Of a stretch of 64,000 bases of DNA, positions 53,712 to 61,556 are shown piece by piece (within the stretch, counting starts at the first letter, position 1; every line of letters starts with the position of its first letter). Source of the DNA: a virus. Where the stretch lies: positions 1 to 64,000 of the IMG/VR virus record IMGVR_UViG_3300014501_000001. One strand, written 5' to 3'. The notes beneath the pieces are model-generated. The model had not been told where the DNA came from. It ran no database searches and worked only from the letters and a program-made list of their open reading frames with translations. Position numbers and translations under genes: made by a program.

Positions 53712-56399
53712 GCAGCCACACTGACCGCCGGCAACGACCTTGCTTTCGCGAGTTTTCCCATCGAAAAGTGGGAGGACGGCCCGGACGGCTCGGTCTACGT
53801 CTACGGGAAGGCATCGACGCCCGAGATCGACACGGACGATCAGGTGGTCTCGCCCGATTTCTCGGGCCCGGCTCTCAAGCAGTGGATGGAAGCGCCCGCG
53901 CTCCGGGTGAACCATCAGGCCCGCCGCGACCCGGCCGGATCGGGCATTCACGTCGAGATTGACCGGGATGGCGACGGCGCCCACTGGGTGAAGTCGATCG
54001 TGGCCGAGAAGGAAGCGGTCCGGCTGGTCAAGGGCGGCCACCTGCGCGCCTACTCCATCGGCATCGCCCGGCCCGTCATCGAGCGCGACATGACCGGGAA
54101 GGCGCGCGGCGGCATCATCACGGGCGGCGTCATCGCCGAGGTCAGCCTGGTCGATTCGCCCGCGAACAGGTCATGTTTCCTAGAACTGGTCAAAGCGGAC
54201 AAGAACGGCGACGCGCAGTGGTCCGGCAAGGTGTTCGGCGCTGACGACTTCCTCGCCAAGGACGCCGCCCCGGACCTGATCAAGGGCACCGTCTCCTTCT
54301 CCCCTGATGACCTCGCCAAGCTTCTCCAGCACCGCAAGGTCGCCGAGGAGCGCGAAGCGGAAGTCACCAAGGCGGCGGCGGGAGCCGACGAGGCCGGCGG
54401 CGACAACGCTGCGGCTGACCAGGAGGACGAGTCCGGCAACGCCGACATGGAGAACGCCGACGACACGGACGCGCCGAAGGCAGCGGAGCCGGACGCGGCA
54501 GAGGTTGCCGTGGCCGATGCGGTGAAGGCGGTAGAGGTCGCCGTCTACAAGCGGGACGTCTCCGCAGCGGAGCGCAAGGAACTCGCCGGCAAGGGCCACG
54601 CGCTCAAGGACGGTTCCTACCCGATCGCCAACGCCGAGGATCTGGGCAACGCGGCGATCCTGGCCCGCTCCGGTCACGGTGACGTGGCAGCCGCGAAGGC
54701 GCTGATCGCCAAGCGCGCGAGTGAACTGGGCGTGGCCAACCCGCTCGACGACGACGCGGAGAAGGCCGCCACGGCCGATGACGCGCCCGCCGTTCCTGTC
54801 GCTGACAAGGCCGCGAAGCCGAAGATGGCGTGCCCGTCGTGCGGCAAGAAGTCCGGGGCGAAGAACCCGTTCTGCTTCAAGTGCGGCAAGAAGATGACCC
54901 CGGACACCGATGACAAGGCCGACAAGGCCGCATCCCCGACGCCCGCCGATGGCGTGAAGGACGCGCCGCCGGCCGAGCCCGTCACCCCGCACCGGGAGCC
55001 TGACGGGGTGGCGATGGAACAGCTCGAGGACGACGCGCACCTGGAGGGCGGCAACCCGGACGAGGGCGGCGAGCGCGCGGCCGAGGCCGCCGTAGCGCCT
55101 CCCGCAGCCGAGGACGCCCAGGTGGGCAAGACGGCCGGCTCCGAGGCCGCGTCGTGGCGGATCAGGGAGGCCGGCGCCTCGTGGGGCGAGGGGATCCTGC
55201 ATGATTTCCTGTGCCCCGCGTTCTCCCCGGACGCGACCGCGAAGTCCTACCCCGGCCAGACCCTCGCCGCCGTCGCGGACCCGGCGGAATGGCAGTCGAA
55301 GGCACTGTCGGCCGCGATCGACGCCCCGATCCCGGAGGCGGGCAAGGCGCAGCGCCGCTGGCAGGATGCCCTGACCATCGCCGGCACGGACGCCGAGACG
55401 GTCACGGGCCTGCGCTGGGAGGCGCACAAGGCGTTCGCCGACGCGAACCCCGGCCCCTCCGCGTACCCGACTCCGGGCGAGTTGCGCCCGCAGTCGTTCC
55501 GGCGCCCGATCCTCACTGACGGGCAGTCCCCGAGCCCGGCGGCGTCCGGCGCCAGCCCGTCGCACATCACGGCCGATCACATCTCGGCTACGGACTTCAC
55601 CCGCGGCCCGCTCACCGGAGGCCAGGAAGCCTCCAGCGAGCCAGAGGGAGACAACGGCTCCCAGGGCGTCCCGTCAGTGCCGGGGAAGCCGCAGCGGACC
55701 TTCTACCGCAACACGAGCCGCGACGGCGCCAGGGCCGCGATGGCGTCCATGCACGACCACATCGCGGGAACGTTCCCCGACCTGTGCCCCATGCACGGGC
55801 CCGGGATGGGCGGCCAGCCGCCGGCGGGCGCGCGTCCCGTCCCGGTGCCGGGAACCCGGAAGGCAGAGGACGAGCCGGAGGTTGTCAAGGCAGCGGCGCC
55901 GGCAGGCAAGCCGGCCAAGGTGGCGTGCCCGTGCGGCAAGAAGGCCCGTCCCGGCAAGTTCTGCCCCGGCTGCGGCGAGAAGATGCCGATGAAGGGCGGC
56001 ATGGCTGCCAAGGCAGCGGACCCGCTGCCCGCCGTCGCCGCGCTCCCGGTCCCGTCGCTGGACGCCGCGGCGCTCCAGGCAGCCGTCGAGAAGGCCATCG
56101 CCCCTCTCGCCGCCAGGCTTGAGCAGCAGGGCGATCTCATCGACCAGATGGCCTCTGCCCCTGACCCCCGCTATGCCCCGTTCAAGGCCGTGGCTGCCGG
56201 CGGGGTGCTCCCGAAGGCCCTCCAGCCGGCCCCGGCGGTACCTGAGCGGAGCGCCGTGGAGAAGGCAGCCAGCAACGTGCAGGAAACCCTCCTGCGCGAC
56301 CTCCAGTACCAGGCCCGCAACGACCCGGACCCCGGCAGGCGGGAAGTCGCCTGGCAGGAGCTGACCAGGCTGCTGAACGTCGCGGGCGGCACGCGGTAG
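53709..56399 (+). CDS. prohead protease fused to a long scaffold-like region with two zinc ribbons, 896 aa
   Basis: Residues 10-160 match HK97-type prohead proteases: VYVYGKASTPEIDTDDQVV, ALRVNHQARRDPAG with His, then LRAYSIGIA and ITGGVIAEVSLVDSPAN with Ser. The rest is low-complexity Ala/Asp/Lys, as in scaffolds, with helices. It holds CPSCGKKSGAKNPFCFKCGKK (residues about 375-395) and CPCGKKARPGKFCPGCGEK near 740. It would shape and then trim the capsid shell. Directly before the capsid gene. Confidence 0.85.
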   Translation: MAATLTAGNDLAFASFPIEKWEDGPDGSVYVYGKASTPEIDTDDQVVSPDFSGPALKQWMEAPALRVNHQARRDPAGSGIHVEIDRDGDGAHWVKSIVAEKEAVRLVKGGHLRAYSIGIARPVIERDMTGKARGGIITGGVIAEVSLVDSPANRSCFLELVKADKNGDAQWSGKVFGADDFLAKDAAPDLIKGTVSFSPDDLAKLLQHRKVAEEREAEVTKAAAGADEAGGDNAAADQEDESGNADMENADDTDAPKAAEPDAAEVAVADAVKAVEVAVYKRDVSAAERKELAGKGHALKDGSYPIANAEDLGNAAILARSGHGDVAAAKALIAKRASELGVANPLDDDAEKAATADDAPAVPVADKAAKPKMACPSCGKKSGAKNPFCFKCGKKMTPDTDDKADKAASPTPADGVKDAPPAEPVTPHREPDGVAMEQLEDDAHLEGGNPDEGGERAAEAAVAPPAAEDAQVGKTAGSEAASWRIREAGASWGEGILHDFLCPAFSPDATAKSYPGQTLAAVADPAEWQSKALSAAIDAPIPEAGKAQRRWQDALTIAGTDAETVTGLRWEAHKAFADANPGPSAYPTPGELRPQSFRRPILTDGQSPSPAASGASPSHITADHISATDFTRGPLTGGQEASSEPEGDNGSQGVPSVPGKPQRTFYRNTSRDGARAAMASMHDHIAGTFPDLCPMHGPGMGGQPPAGARPVPVPGTRKAEDEPEVVKAAAPAGKPAKVACPCGKKARPGKFCPGCGEKMPMKGGMAAKAADPLPAVAALPVPSLDAAALQAAVEKAIAPLAARLEQQGDLIDQMASAPDPRYAPFKAVAAGGVLPKALQPAPAVPERSAVEKAASNVQETLLRDLQYQARNDPDPGRREVAWQELTRLLNVAGGTR

Positions 56400-56423
56400 G
56401 CAATCACCAAAGGAGGAAGCGTG

Positions 56424-56660
56424 ATGACCATTCTCGATGGCGCCGAGTCGCCCCCGCGCGCCTGGAAGATCGGCCGCTACACGTTCCAGCACGAGGTCTA
56501 CCCTCCCGGCGCTCCCCGGCGCTCCTGGTCCTGCGGCGTCCGGTACGGCCCGGCGGGGCCTGTTGGCGCGGGCGGTCGCAAGTCGCCGCTCTCGGCGCTT
56601 CTTGCCGCTCGCCGCTTCGAGCGCGAATGCGTTGCCGCCACGGCGGCCGGTCATGCGTGA
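56424..56660 (+). CDS. hypothetical protein, 78 aa
   Basis: ATG at 56424 after GGAGGAAGCG. Basic, with a WKIGRYTFQHEVYPP strand region and a helical Arg-rich end. Overlaps the next gene by 8 bases. Confidence 0.55.
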   Translation: MTILDGAESPPRAWKIGRYTFQHEVYPPGAPRRSWSCGVRYGPAGPVGAGGRKSPLSALLAARRFERECVAATAAGHA

Positions 56661-56955
56661 GGGATGGCGCTGCCCGGCGTGCTCGCGGATCAACTCGCCG
56701 GACCTGGACTGGTGCCCGTGCTCGGGCGGCAGCGCAGGCGTGATGGCCCCCGCAACGCCCGTCTACCCGGGCACGTCAGGCGGCACGACGACCTTCACGT
56801 CCGGCGGGGCAGGCGGTTCCGGCGGCGGCGGCGTGCCGGGCATTACCGTCACCTACCACGTGGCCGGCAGCGTAGTCACCGAGCAGGAACTAGCCCGCCA
56901 GATCCGCAAGAGCGCGCTGGCGCGGACCCTGCGCAACACGGGCCGCGCAGCCTGA
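56653..56955 (+). CDS. zinc-finger protein with Gly-rich linker, 100 aa
   Basis: WRCPACSRINSPDLDWCPCSG is a RanBP2-like finger near the N-terminus. A Gly/Ser/Thr linker follows, then VTYHVAGSVVTEQELARQI strands. It precedes the capsid gene and could be a small head protein. Confidence 0.55.
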   Translation: MREGWRCPACSRINSPDLDWCPCSGGSAGVMAPATPVYPGTSGGTTTFTSGGAGGSGGGGVPGITVTYHVAGSVVTEQELARQIRKSALARTLRNTGRAA

Positions 56956-57073
56956 CCCGCAAACGTCCCTTTCAGCGGTGCTGAGAGGTAACGACTGCCC
57001 GAGCGCGGCGCGCACGGGCCAGACCCCATAGGAGACAACAAGAACGCAACTACCAGCACCCAATAAGGAGTGC

Positions 57074-57772
57074 ATGGCGGACATTCTCGAAGCAACGATC
57101 GCCCCGGCTGACCAGCTCAGCCCCACGGGCGCAGAGGTCGCCGGCAACGTCGCGCAGTTCTCCCGCACGGGGGAAATGCTGAAGGCCCGGCTCCCGAACC
57201 TCGTCAAGGGAGCAGGCTACGCCGGGACCGGCAACGCCCCCCTCACCGACGAGATCCAGATCATGACCAAGGCATCCCAGGCCGCTATCGACCTGCGGCA
57301 GGCAACCTGGGACGGCATCACCGACAAGCCGGCCGTGGTCAAGGGCATGAACCAGGGGTTCCTGAACCAGTTCGGGTACCTGAAGACGGCCCTGACGGCC
57401 CCGTCGCTGATGGACACCCTCGCGGGTGTCTTCGGGCAGATGCCCGGCGGCAGCGAGGCGTTCAAGAATTTCACGGCCGGCAATCTCGGGGTGGGGTCGG
57501 TGTACGGTTTGGTGCCGTTTGACCTCATGCGACCGAGTCGTCTGATCTACCCGGTATATACCGTTTTCCGCAACAAATTCCCACGGCCCCAGGGCCAGGG
57601 CACGAGCGCGCAGGAACGGGTCATCACCGGCATCTCTGGCAGCCAGACCGGCGGCCAGGGTGTCCTCGACGTGTCCATCACCGAGCTGGTTCAGAGCGGC
57701 GGTACGTTCTCGAACTGGCCCCTCAACCTGCCGCCTTCGGGCTCGCAGACTGAGGTCTTCCTCAATGTGCCT
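57074..57772 (+). CDS. major capsid protein, exon 1 (233 codons)
   Basis: Starts at an ATG after AAGGAGTGC. The protein has SQAAIDLRQATWDGITD near 80 and NFTAGNLGVGSVYGLVPFDL near 135, with alternating strands, as in HK97-fold capsid proteins. The unspliced frame runs into a stop at 57782, 10 bases past the predicted splice site. Joined to exons 2 and 3 it reads NVP, AASNNRYRFFGISEQ, then LAQFAGQG, FEDIAGLANL without a gap. About 610 residues in total. Position after the protease supports the call; the exact 5' splice site (after CCT) is inferred from frame and a GCCU/GGGC P1 pairing. Confidence 0.8.
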
Positions 57773-59102
57773 TGCATCCTGTAGGGCCGCCGCGCCGCGA
57801 GGCGCACGCGATAACCGCGAGAATTGCTGGAAAGCCCGTACCACATGCACATGCCACAACGTGGGGCGAAAGCCCGAGCGTGATGGCCTGAAAAATGTGC
57901 ATTAGGGGTAATCAGCAGCCGAGCCCGCCTGGACCGCGACACGCGGCACCGACGGGATGGTTCAGAGACTATGCACGCGGGTTCTGGTAATCTTTAACGA
58001 TGGAGATTAATAACGATGACTGGCAGATAATGGCCGGTCAGGAGCGGGAAGAGTTCATTCGGCGCTACGTGGCTGGCGAGGCCCTGACATCCCTCGCCAG
58101 GGAGTATCACCACGGGCCTGCCACGCTGAGGGCAATCCTCGTCAGCGTGGGGGTGCCAGTCCGGACAAGGCCCGGATACGCCAAGGGCAGGAAGTGGTCA
58201 GAAGCGCAGCGTGAAGCTCACAGGCGCACAACTAGCACCCCTGAGCACAGGCAGAAGATGCGCGCGATCATGCTGAAACGCCTCCCGGTCATGCGCGGAG
58301 CGGCGACGAACTCTCCGATCGAGCGCCGGATGCAAGATGCGCTCATGGCGGTCGGCATCGGCTTCACAACGCAGTCTGTCCTGCTGGACCGCTACCTGGT
58401 GGACATCGAGATCCACCAGGCACCCATCGTGATTGAGGCTGACGGCGCGCAGCACACACTGCGCATCCAGAAGGCCAAGGACGCCGAGCGCGACACGGCT
58501 CTCACTGCCGCCGGGTACCGGGTTTTCCGGTTCACGGGCAGCGAGATCAATGCCGACGCCGTGCTGTGTGTCCGGCGTGTTATCGACGCTTGCTTCCTGG
58601 TTCCCGACCAGGAGCCCATCTATGAAATCCGCACGGCTTTCACTGGCGAACTCCACCCGCTCTGGAAGGGCGGCAAGCGGGAGTTCACCTGCGAGATCTG
58701 CGGGGTCGTGTTCATGGCTCAGCCTGCGCACCGCAAGGGGCCGCACATCTACTGCAGCATGCAGTGCAATGGTGCAGCCAAGCGCGGCAAGACGGCGAGT
58801 GCTGAGACCCGTGCCAAGATCAGCGCCGCGAATAGGGGCAAGGAGCGCAAGCCCCCGCCACCGTTCACGGCCGAGCATCGCGCCAAGATCAGCGCAGGGC
58901 TTAAGGGCAGGCCAAAGACTGCGGAGCACGCCGCCAAGGTTGGTGCAGCGCAGGCTGGCAGGCCAAAGTCCGCCGAGACTCGGGCAAAGATCAGCGAAAC
59001 GCTCAAGCGTCGAAACGCAAACCAGAACAAGATAGAGTCCGCTCTGCATGGAGACATGCAGAGGCCGGCAGAAATGACCGGCCCCGCCACCCTGTTCTGA
59101 GG
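57773..59102 (+). ncRNA. group I intron 1 in the major capsid gene
   Basis: Core elements are in order: P AATTGCTGGAAAGCCC (57822-57837), Q AATCAGCAGCCGAGCC (57910-57925), R GGTTCAGAGACTATGCACG (57959-57977) and S AAGATAGAGTCC (59029-59040). GCUG in P pairs with CAGC in Q (P4), GACU in R pairs with AGUC in S (P7). Two perfect hairpins follow (59042-59063 and 59063-59083) as P9 parts, then a terminal G before exon 2. A 366-codon endonuclease fills the loop between R and S. The intron would splice itself from the message. Confidence 0.85.
58000..59100 (+). CDS. intron-encoded EDxHD/Vsr-like homing endonuclease with NUMOD3 repeats, 366 aa
   Basis: An N-terminal helical region is followed by a Vsr/DUF559-type nuclease (about 104-195): SPIERRMQDALMAVG, LLDRYLVDIEI, IVIEADGAQH and KDAERDTALTAAGYRVFRF, with the acidic, His and Asp residues of that fold. 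Next is a zinc finger (CEICGVVF, YCSMQC) and three NUMOD3-like repeats (SAETRAKISAANRGK type). Homing enzymes of this kind cut intron-less alleles so that the intron is copied in. Its last codons overlap the intron core (S and P9), leaving 2 bases before exon 2. Confidence 0.85.
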   Translation: MEINNDDWQIMAGQEREEFIRRYVAGEALTSLAREYHHGPATLRAILVSVGVPVRTRPGYAKGRKWSEAQREAHRRTTSTPEHRQKMRAIMLKRLPVMRGAATNSPIERRMQDALMAVGIGFTTQSVLLDRYLVDIEIHQAPIVIEADGAQHTLRIQKAKDAERDTALTAAGYRVFRFTGSEINADAVLCVRRVIDACFLVPDQEPIYEIRTAFTGELHPLWKGGKREFTCEICGVVFMAQPAHRKGPHIYCSMQCNGAAKRGKTASAETRAKISAANRGKERKPPPPFTAEHRAKISAGLKGRPKTAEHAAKVGAAQAGRPKSAETRAKISETLKRRNANQNKIESALHGDMQRPAEMTGPATLF

Positions 59103-59180
59103 GCGGCGAGTAACAACAGGTACCGTTTCTTCGGCATCAGCGAGCAGCTTTCCTGGCTCGCGCAGTTCGCAGGACAGGGT
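59103..59180 (+). CDS. major capsid protein, exon 2 (26 codons)
   Basis: The frame reads AASNNRYRFFGISEQ then LSWLAQFAGQG. It fits between exon 1 and exon 3, and the AQFAGQG motif followed by FED is a pattern of capsid proteins of large actinophages. The frame runs from just after the endonuclease stop and meets a stop at 59205 inside intron 2. It is flanked by G (intron end) and T (exon end before intron 2), as group I splicing requires. Confidence 0.75.
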
Positions 59181-59455
59181 CAACTTAGAGGCCCCCTCGC
59201 AGGGTGACCTGCGAGTTCACTCGGCACCGTAACGGTGAACCCCGCCAAGCCAAGGGGAATACCGTGGAAACCTCGCACTACAGGGTTCCGTAGAGAGCAA
59301 GCGTGCCGCGCCTGTGTCATGGGACCTGCCCCGAGTGCATCAGGGGCAGCGGACCGCAGGCGAAGTTGTGCTCCGGGCTCGCGCGATGGAAAAGCGCGAG
59401 AGGCGTCCAGAAATGAGGCGCCCGGCCGTCCCCAGTGGCGGCAGGTAACAGTTCG
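59181..59455 (+). ncRNA. short self-splicing intron 2 in the major capsid gene, class unresolved
   Basis: About 275 bases, no ORF. The upstream exon ends in AGGGU and GCCC lies a few bases inside (P1-like pairing with U.G). CTCGCAG/CTGCGAG (59196-59215 area) is a perfect hairpin, AATACCGTGGAAACC (59258-59272) resembles a P box, and CTCGCGC/GCGCGAG gives another 7-bp stem near the 3' end. R and S elements are not clear. The borders are set by the frame: GQG before and FEDIAGL after. Confidence 0.6.
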
Positions 59456-60511
59456 TTCGAGGACATTGCCGGCCTGGCCAACCTGATCATGCTTCAGGAG
59501 GCCATGCTCGGAGAGGAATATCAGTTCATAGCGGGCACTTCCGCTCCGCTGGCCGTTCCCGCAGCACCGACCTGCACTGTCCGCACCGCCGGCTCCAATG
59601 AGACGGCGCTCAACACGAACATCACCGCGGTCAAGGTGGCCGCGACCAACTACTTCGGCTCGACCGCCGTCTCGGCGGCCTCGTCCACGTTCGCCGTGGC
59701 GTCCGGCCAGGTCGTGGATGTCACGATCGCCCCGGTCGCGGGCACGATGACCTACTCGATCTACGCCTTCACGTCCGGTTCCAGCTACTACCTGCTGGCA
59801 TCGGGCGTCGGCGGCCAGAAGTACACCCTGCAGGGCTTCTCGTCCCTGCCGACCGCCGTCGTCCCCCCGGCTGCCGACACCGGCACCGGGAAGAACACCC
59901 GGATGGAAGGCGTCATCCCGACGCTCACCGGGGCGTCGGCCGCTGCGGGGGTCTACCCCAGCGGCTGGCAGGGCGGCTACGTCAACCAGTCCGTGGGAAC
60001 CCACCTGTCCTACAACGCCATCTACACGGCGCTGGACAGCCTGTGGGAGTCCAACTCCAACTCACCGGGCGCATTCAAGGCGGACCCGCAGGAGATCGTC
60101 GGCGACGGCGGCGACATCATGCGCCTGTCCAACGACGTGATCTCGGCGGGGACGGCGACGAACTACCGCCTGTTCCTGGAGCAGCAGGAAGTCGGGGGAA
60201 TGCGCGTCGGCGGCGCCGTCAGCGAGTTCCAGAACCCGATCACCCGGTCCATCCTCAAGCTGGTCGTCCACCCCTGGTTCACGCAGGGCACGGCGGCCTT
60301 CATGACCTACCAGCCGCCGATGACCTACTCCCAGATCAGCAATGCCTGGGAAGCCCGAATGGTGCAAGATTACGCCAGTATTGCCTGGCCTGTCATAGAT
60401 GCGACCTTTAGGTTCTCAATCTTCTGGTATGGGGCCTTGATCGCGAATGCGCCATTCTTCTCCGGTTTGCTCCAGGGGCTCCAGATTAGTGACGTTACGC
60501 CCTACTCCTGA
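59456..60511 (+). CDS. major capsid protein, exon 3 (351 codons)
   Basis: Begins FEDIAGLANLIMLQEAMLGEE. A fibronectin or Ig-like insertion rich in Thr/Ala/Val follows (CTVRTAGSNETALNTN...YSIYAF), then the main capsid fold resumes (GTHLSYNAIYTALDSLWE, PITRSILKLVVHPWF). An ORF caller would start it at a GTG at 59435, inside the intron. Ends 60 bases before a strong hairpin. Confidence 0.8.
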   Translation, partial: FEDIAGLANLIMLQEAMLGEEYQFIAGTSAPLAVPAAPTCTVRTAGSNETALNTNITAVKVAATNYFGSTAVSAASSTFAVASGQVVDVTIAPVAGTMTYSIYAFTSGSSYYLLASGVGGQKYTLQGFSSLPTAVVPPAADTGTGKNTRMEGVIPTLTGASAAAGVYPSGWQGGYVNQSVGTHLSYNAIYTALDSLWESNSNSPGAFKADPQEIVGDGGDIMRLSNDVISAGTATNYRLFLEQQEVGGMRVGGAVSEFQNPITRSILKLVVHPWFTQGTAAFMTYQPPMTYSQISNAWEARMVQDYASIAWPVIDATFRFSIFWYGALIANAPFFSGLLQGLQISDVTPYS

Positions 60512-60571
60512 GCATTCATCCTGTTATGTCCGATTAGGACAGGCAGGGTAGCCGGAGTCTCACAGCGGTGC

Positions 60572-60604
60572 CGGGCCGGGCGCTCAGCAAGGGCGCCCGG
60601 CCCG
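60572..60604 (+). terminator. terminator after the capsid gene
   Basis: CGGGCCGGGCGC (60572-60583) pairs perfectly with GCGCCCGGCCCG (60593-60604), a 12-bp GC stem. No T run. Capsid genes often have such a stop for high expression. Confidence 0.75.
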
Positions 60605-60676
60605 AGCCCGCTCCCCAACTTCCCGCACTACCCGCAACAGGGCGGCCATGCCGCCAGTCACCACTACAGGAGGCGC

Positions 60677-60961
60677 ATGGCTCTCTTCGGGCCCGGATCC
60701 GCAACCACCGTCAGCACCGTCGCGACCCAGGTTTACACGCCCACCTCGGGCGGGCTGCAGGTGAACCCGACCGTCATCAACCAGGGACCCAGCACGTTCG
60801 CGGTAGGAACGTCCTCGGTGACCTACGCCACGGGGCTGCTGGTGGCGCCGGGTGACCAGGTGACCCTGCAGGGGCTGGAGATCGCGATCTACGCGATCTG
60901 CAACACGTCGAAGTCGTCGCTGGCCCTGGCGGGGCTGGCGACCGTGGAGTCGGTGGTCTGA
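60677..60961 (+). CDS. small beta-rich head protein, 94 aa
   Basis: ATG after GGAGGCGC. Strands such as TQVYTPTSGGLQVNP and ITVAPGDQVTLQGLE-like segments; no Cys cluster. Small beta proteins beside capsid genes are often decoration or stabilising proteins. Confidence 0.6.
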   Translation: MALFGPGSATTVSTVATQVYTPTSGGLQVNPTVINQGPSTFAVGTSSVTYATGLLVAPGDQVTLQGLEIAIYAICNTSKSSLALAGLATVESVV

Positions 60962-61070
60962 CCGGGCTCGCGGTTCCCGGCGGCGCATGGTCTCGCCCGC
61001 CGGGGCCGCGCGCCCTCGTCCTGTTCCTTCCTTTCCCCTGCCGGGTGAGTCCCGGAAGCATTGGAGATGC

Positions 61071-61538
61071 ATGTCGCTTGCCGGAAAGAACCTCGCGCCC
61101 GGGACGGTCAGCGAGACCGCGAATATCACGTTCTCGGGGAACGTGGTCATCAGCGCCCAGGGCGGCGCCCTCGACGTCCACGGGGCGACGGGCTTCACCG
61201 CCGTTGCCCTGCAGGGCGGCGGGGCGCTGCCGACGATCACGGGGGTCACGCACTGCGTGGCGTCGGTGCCGAAGGGCCATGACCTGGGCGGGAACTTCAC
61301 GCTCACCGTCGATGCCTCAGGGGTCGCGTCGGGGACGATCGCCACGGTCGTGTTCGGGACGGTGCTGCCTGCTGCCCCGGTGGCGGTGTACGCCACCGCA
61401 TACGACTCGACTACCAGCGTGAACGTGACCACGGTGACGGCGACCTCGCTGGCTACCACGGGGTTCACGGTGTCGAACTCGGGGTCGGTCGCACCCACCC
61501 AGGTCATCAACGTGCAGTATTTCGTGGTCGCCGCCTAA
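61071..61538 (+). CDS. beta-sandwich virion protein, 155 aa
   Basis: I moved the start to the ATG at 61071 after TTGGAGATGC; the frame is open to 60987. Thr/Val/Gly-rich with Ig-like strand pattern (TANITFSGNVVISAQGG, TVSNSGSVAPTQVINVQYF). Likely head decoration or fibre protein. Confidence 0.65.
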   Translation: MSLAGKNLAPGTVSETANITFSGNVVISAQGGALDVHGATGFTAVALQGGGALPTITGVTHCVASVPKGHDLGGNFTLTVDASGVASGTIATVVFGTVLPAAPVAVYATAYDSTTSVNVTTVTATSLATTGFTVSNSGSVAPTQVINVQYFVVAA

Positions 61539-61556
61539 CCGGACAAGGGGAACACA

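Noticed and set aside
59103-59180. Intein as the cause of the split capsid gene
   Set aside because: Stop codons interrupt the frame on both sides of the micro-exon, and no intein blocks are present.
57074-60511. Capsid gene as a frameshifted pseudogene
   Set aside because: The breaks are not single-base shifts: the intervening 1330 and 275 bases hold group I elements or strong structure, and the exon pieces join in frame.
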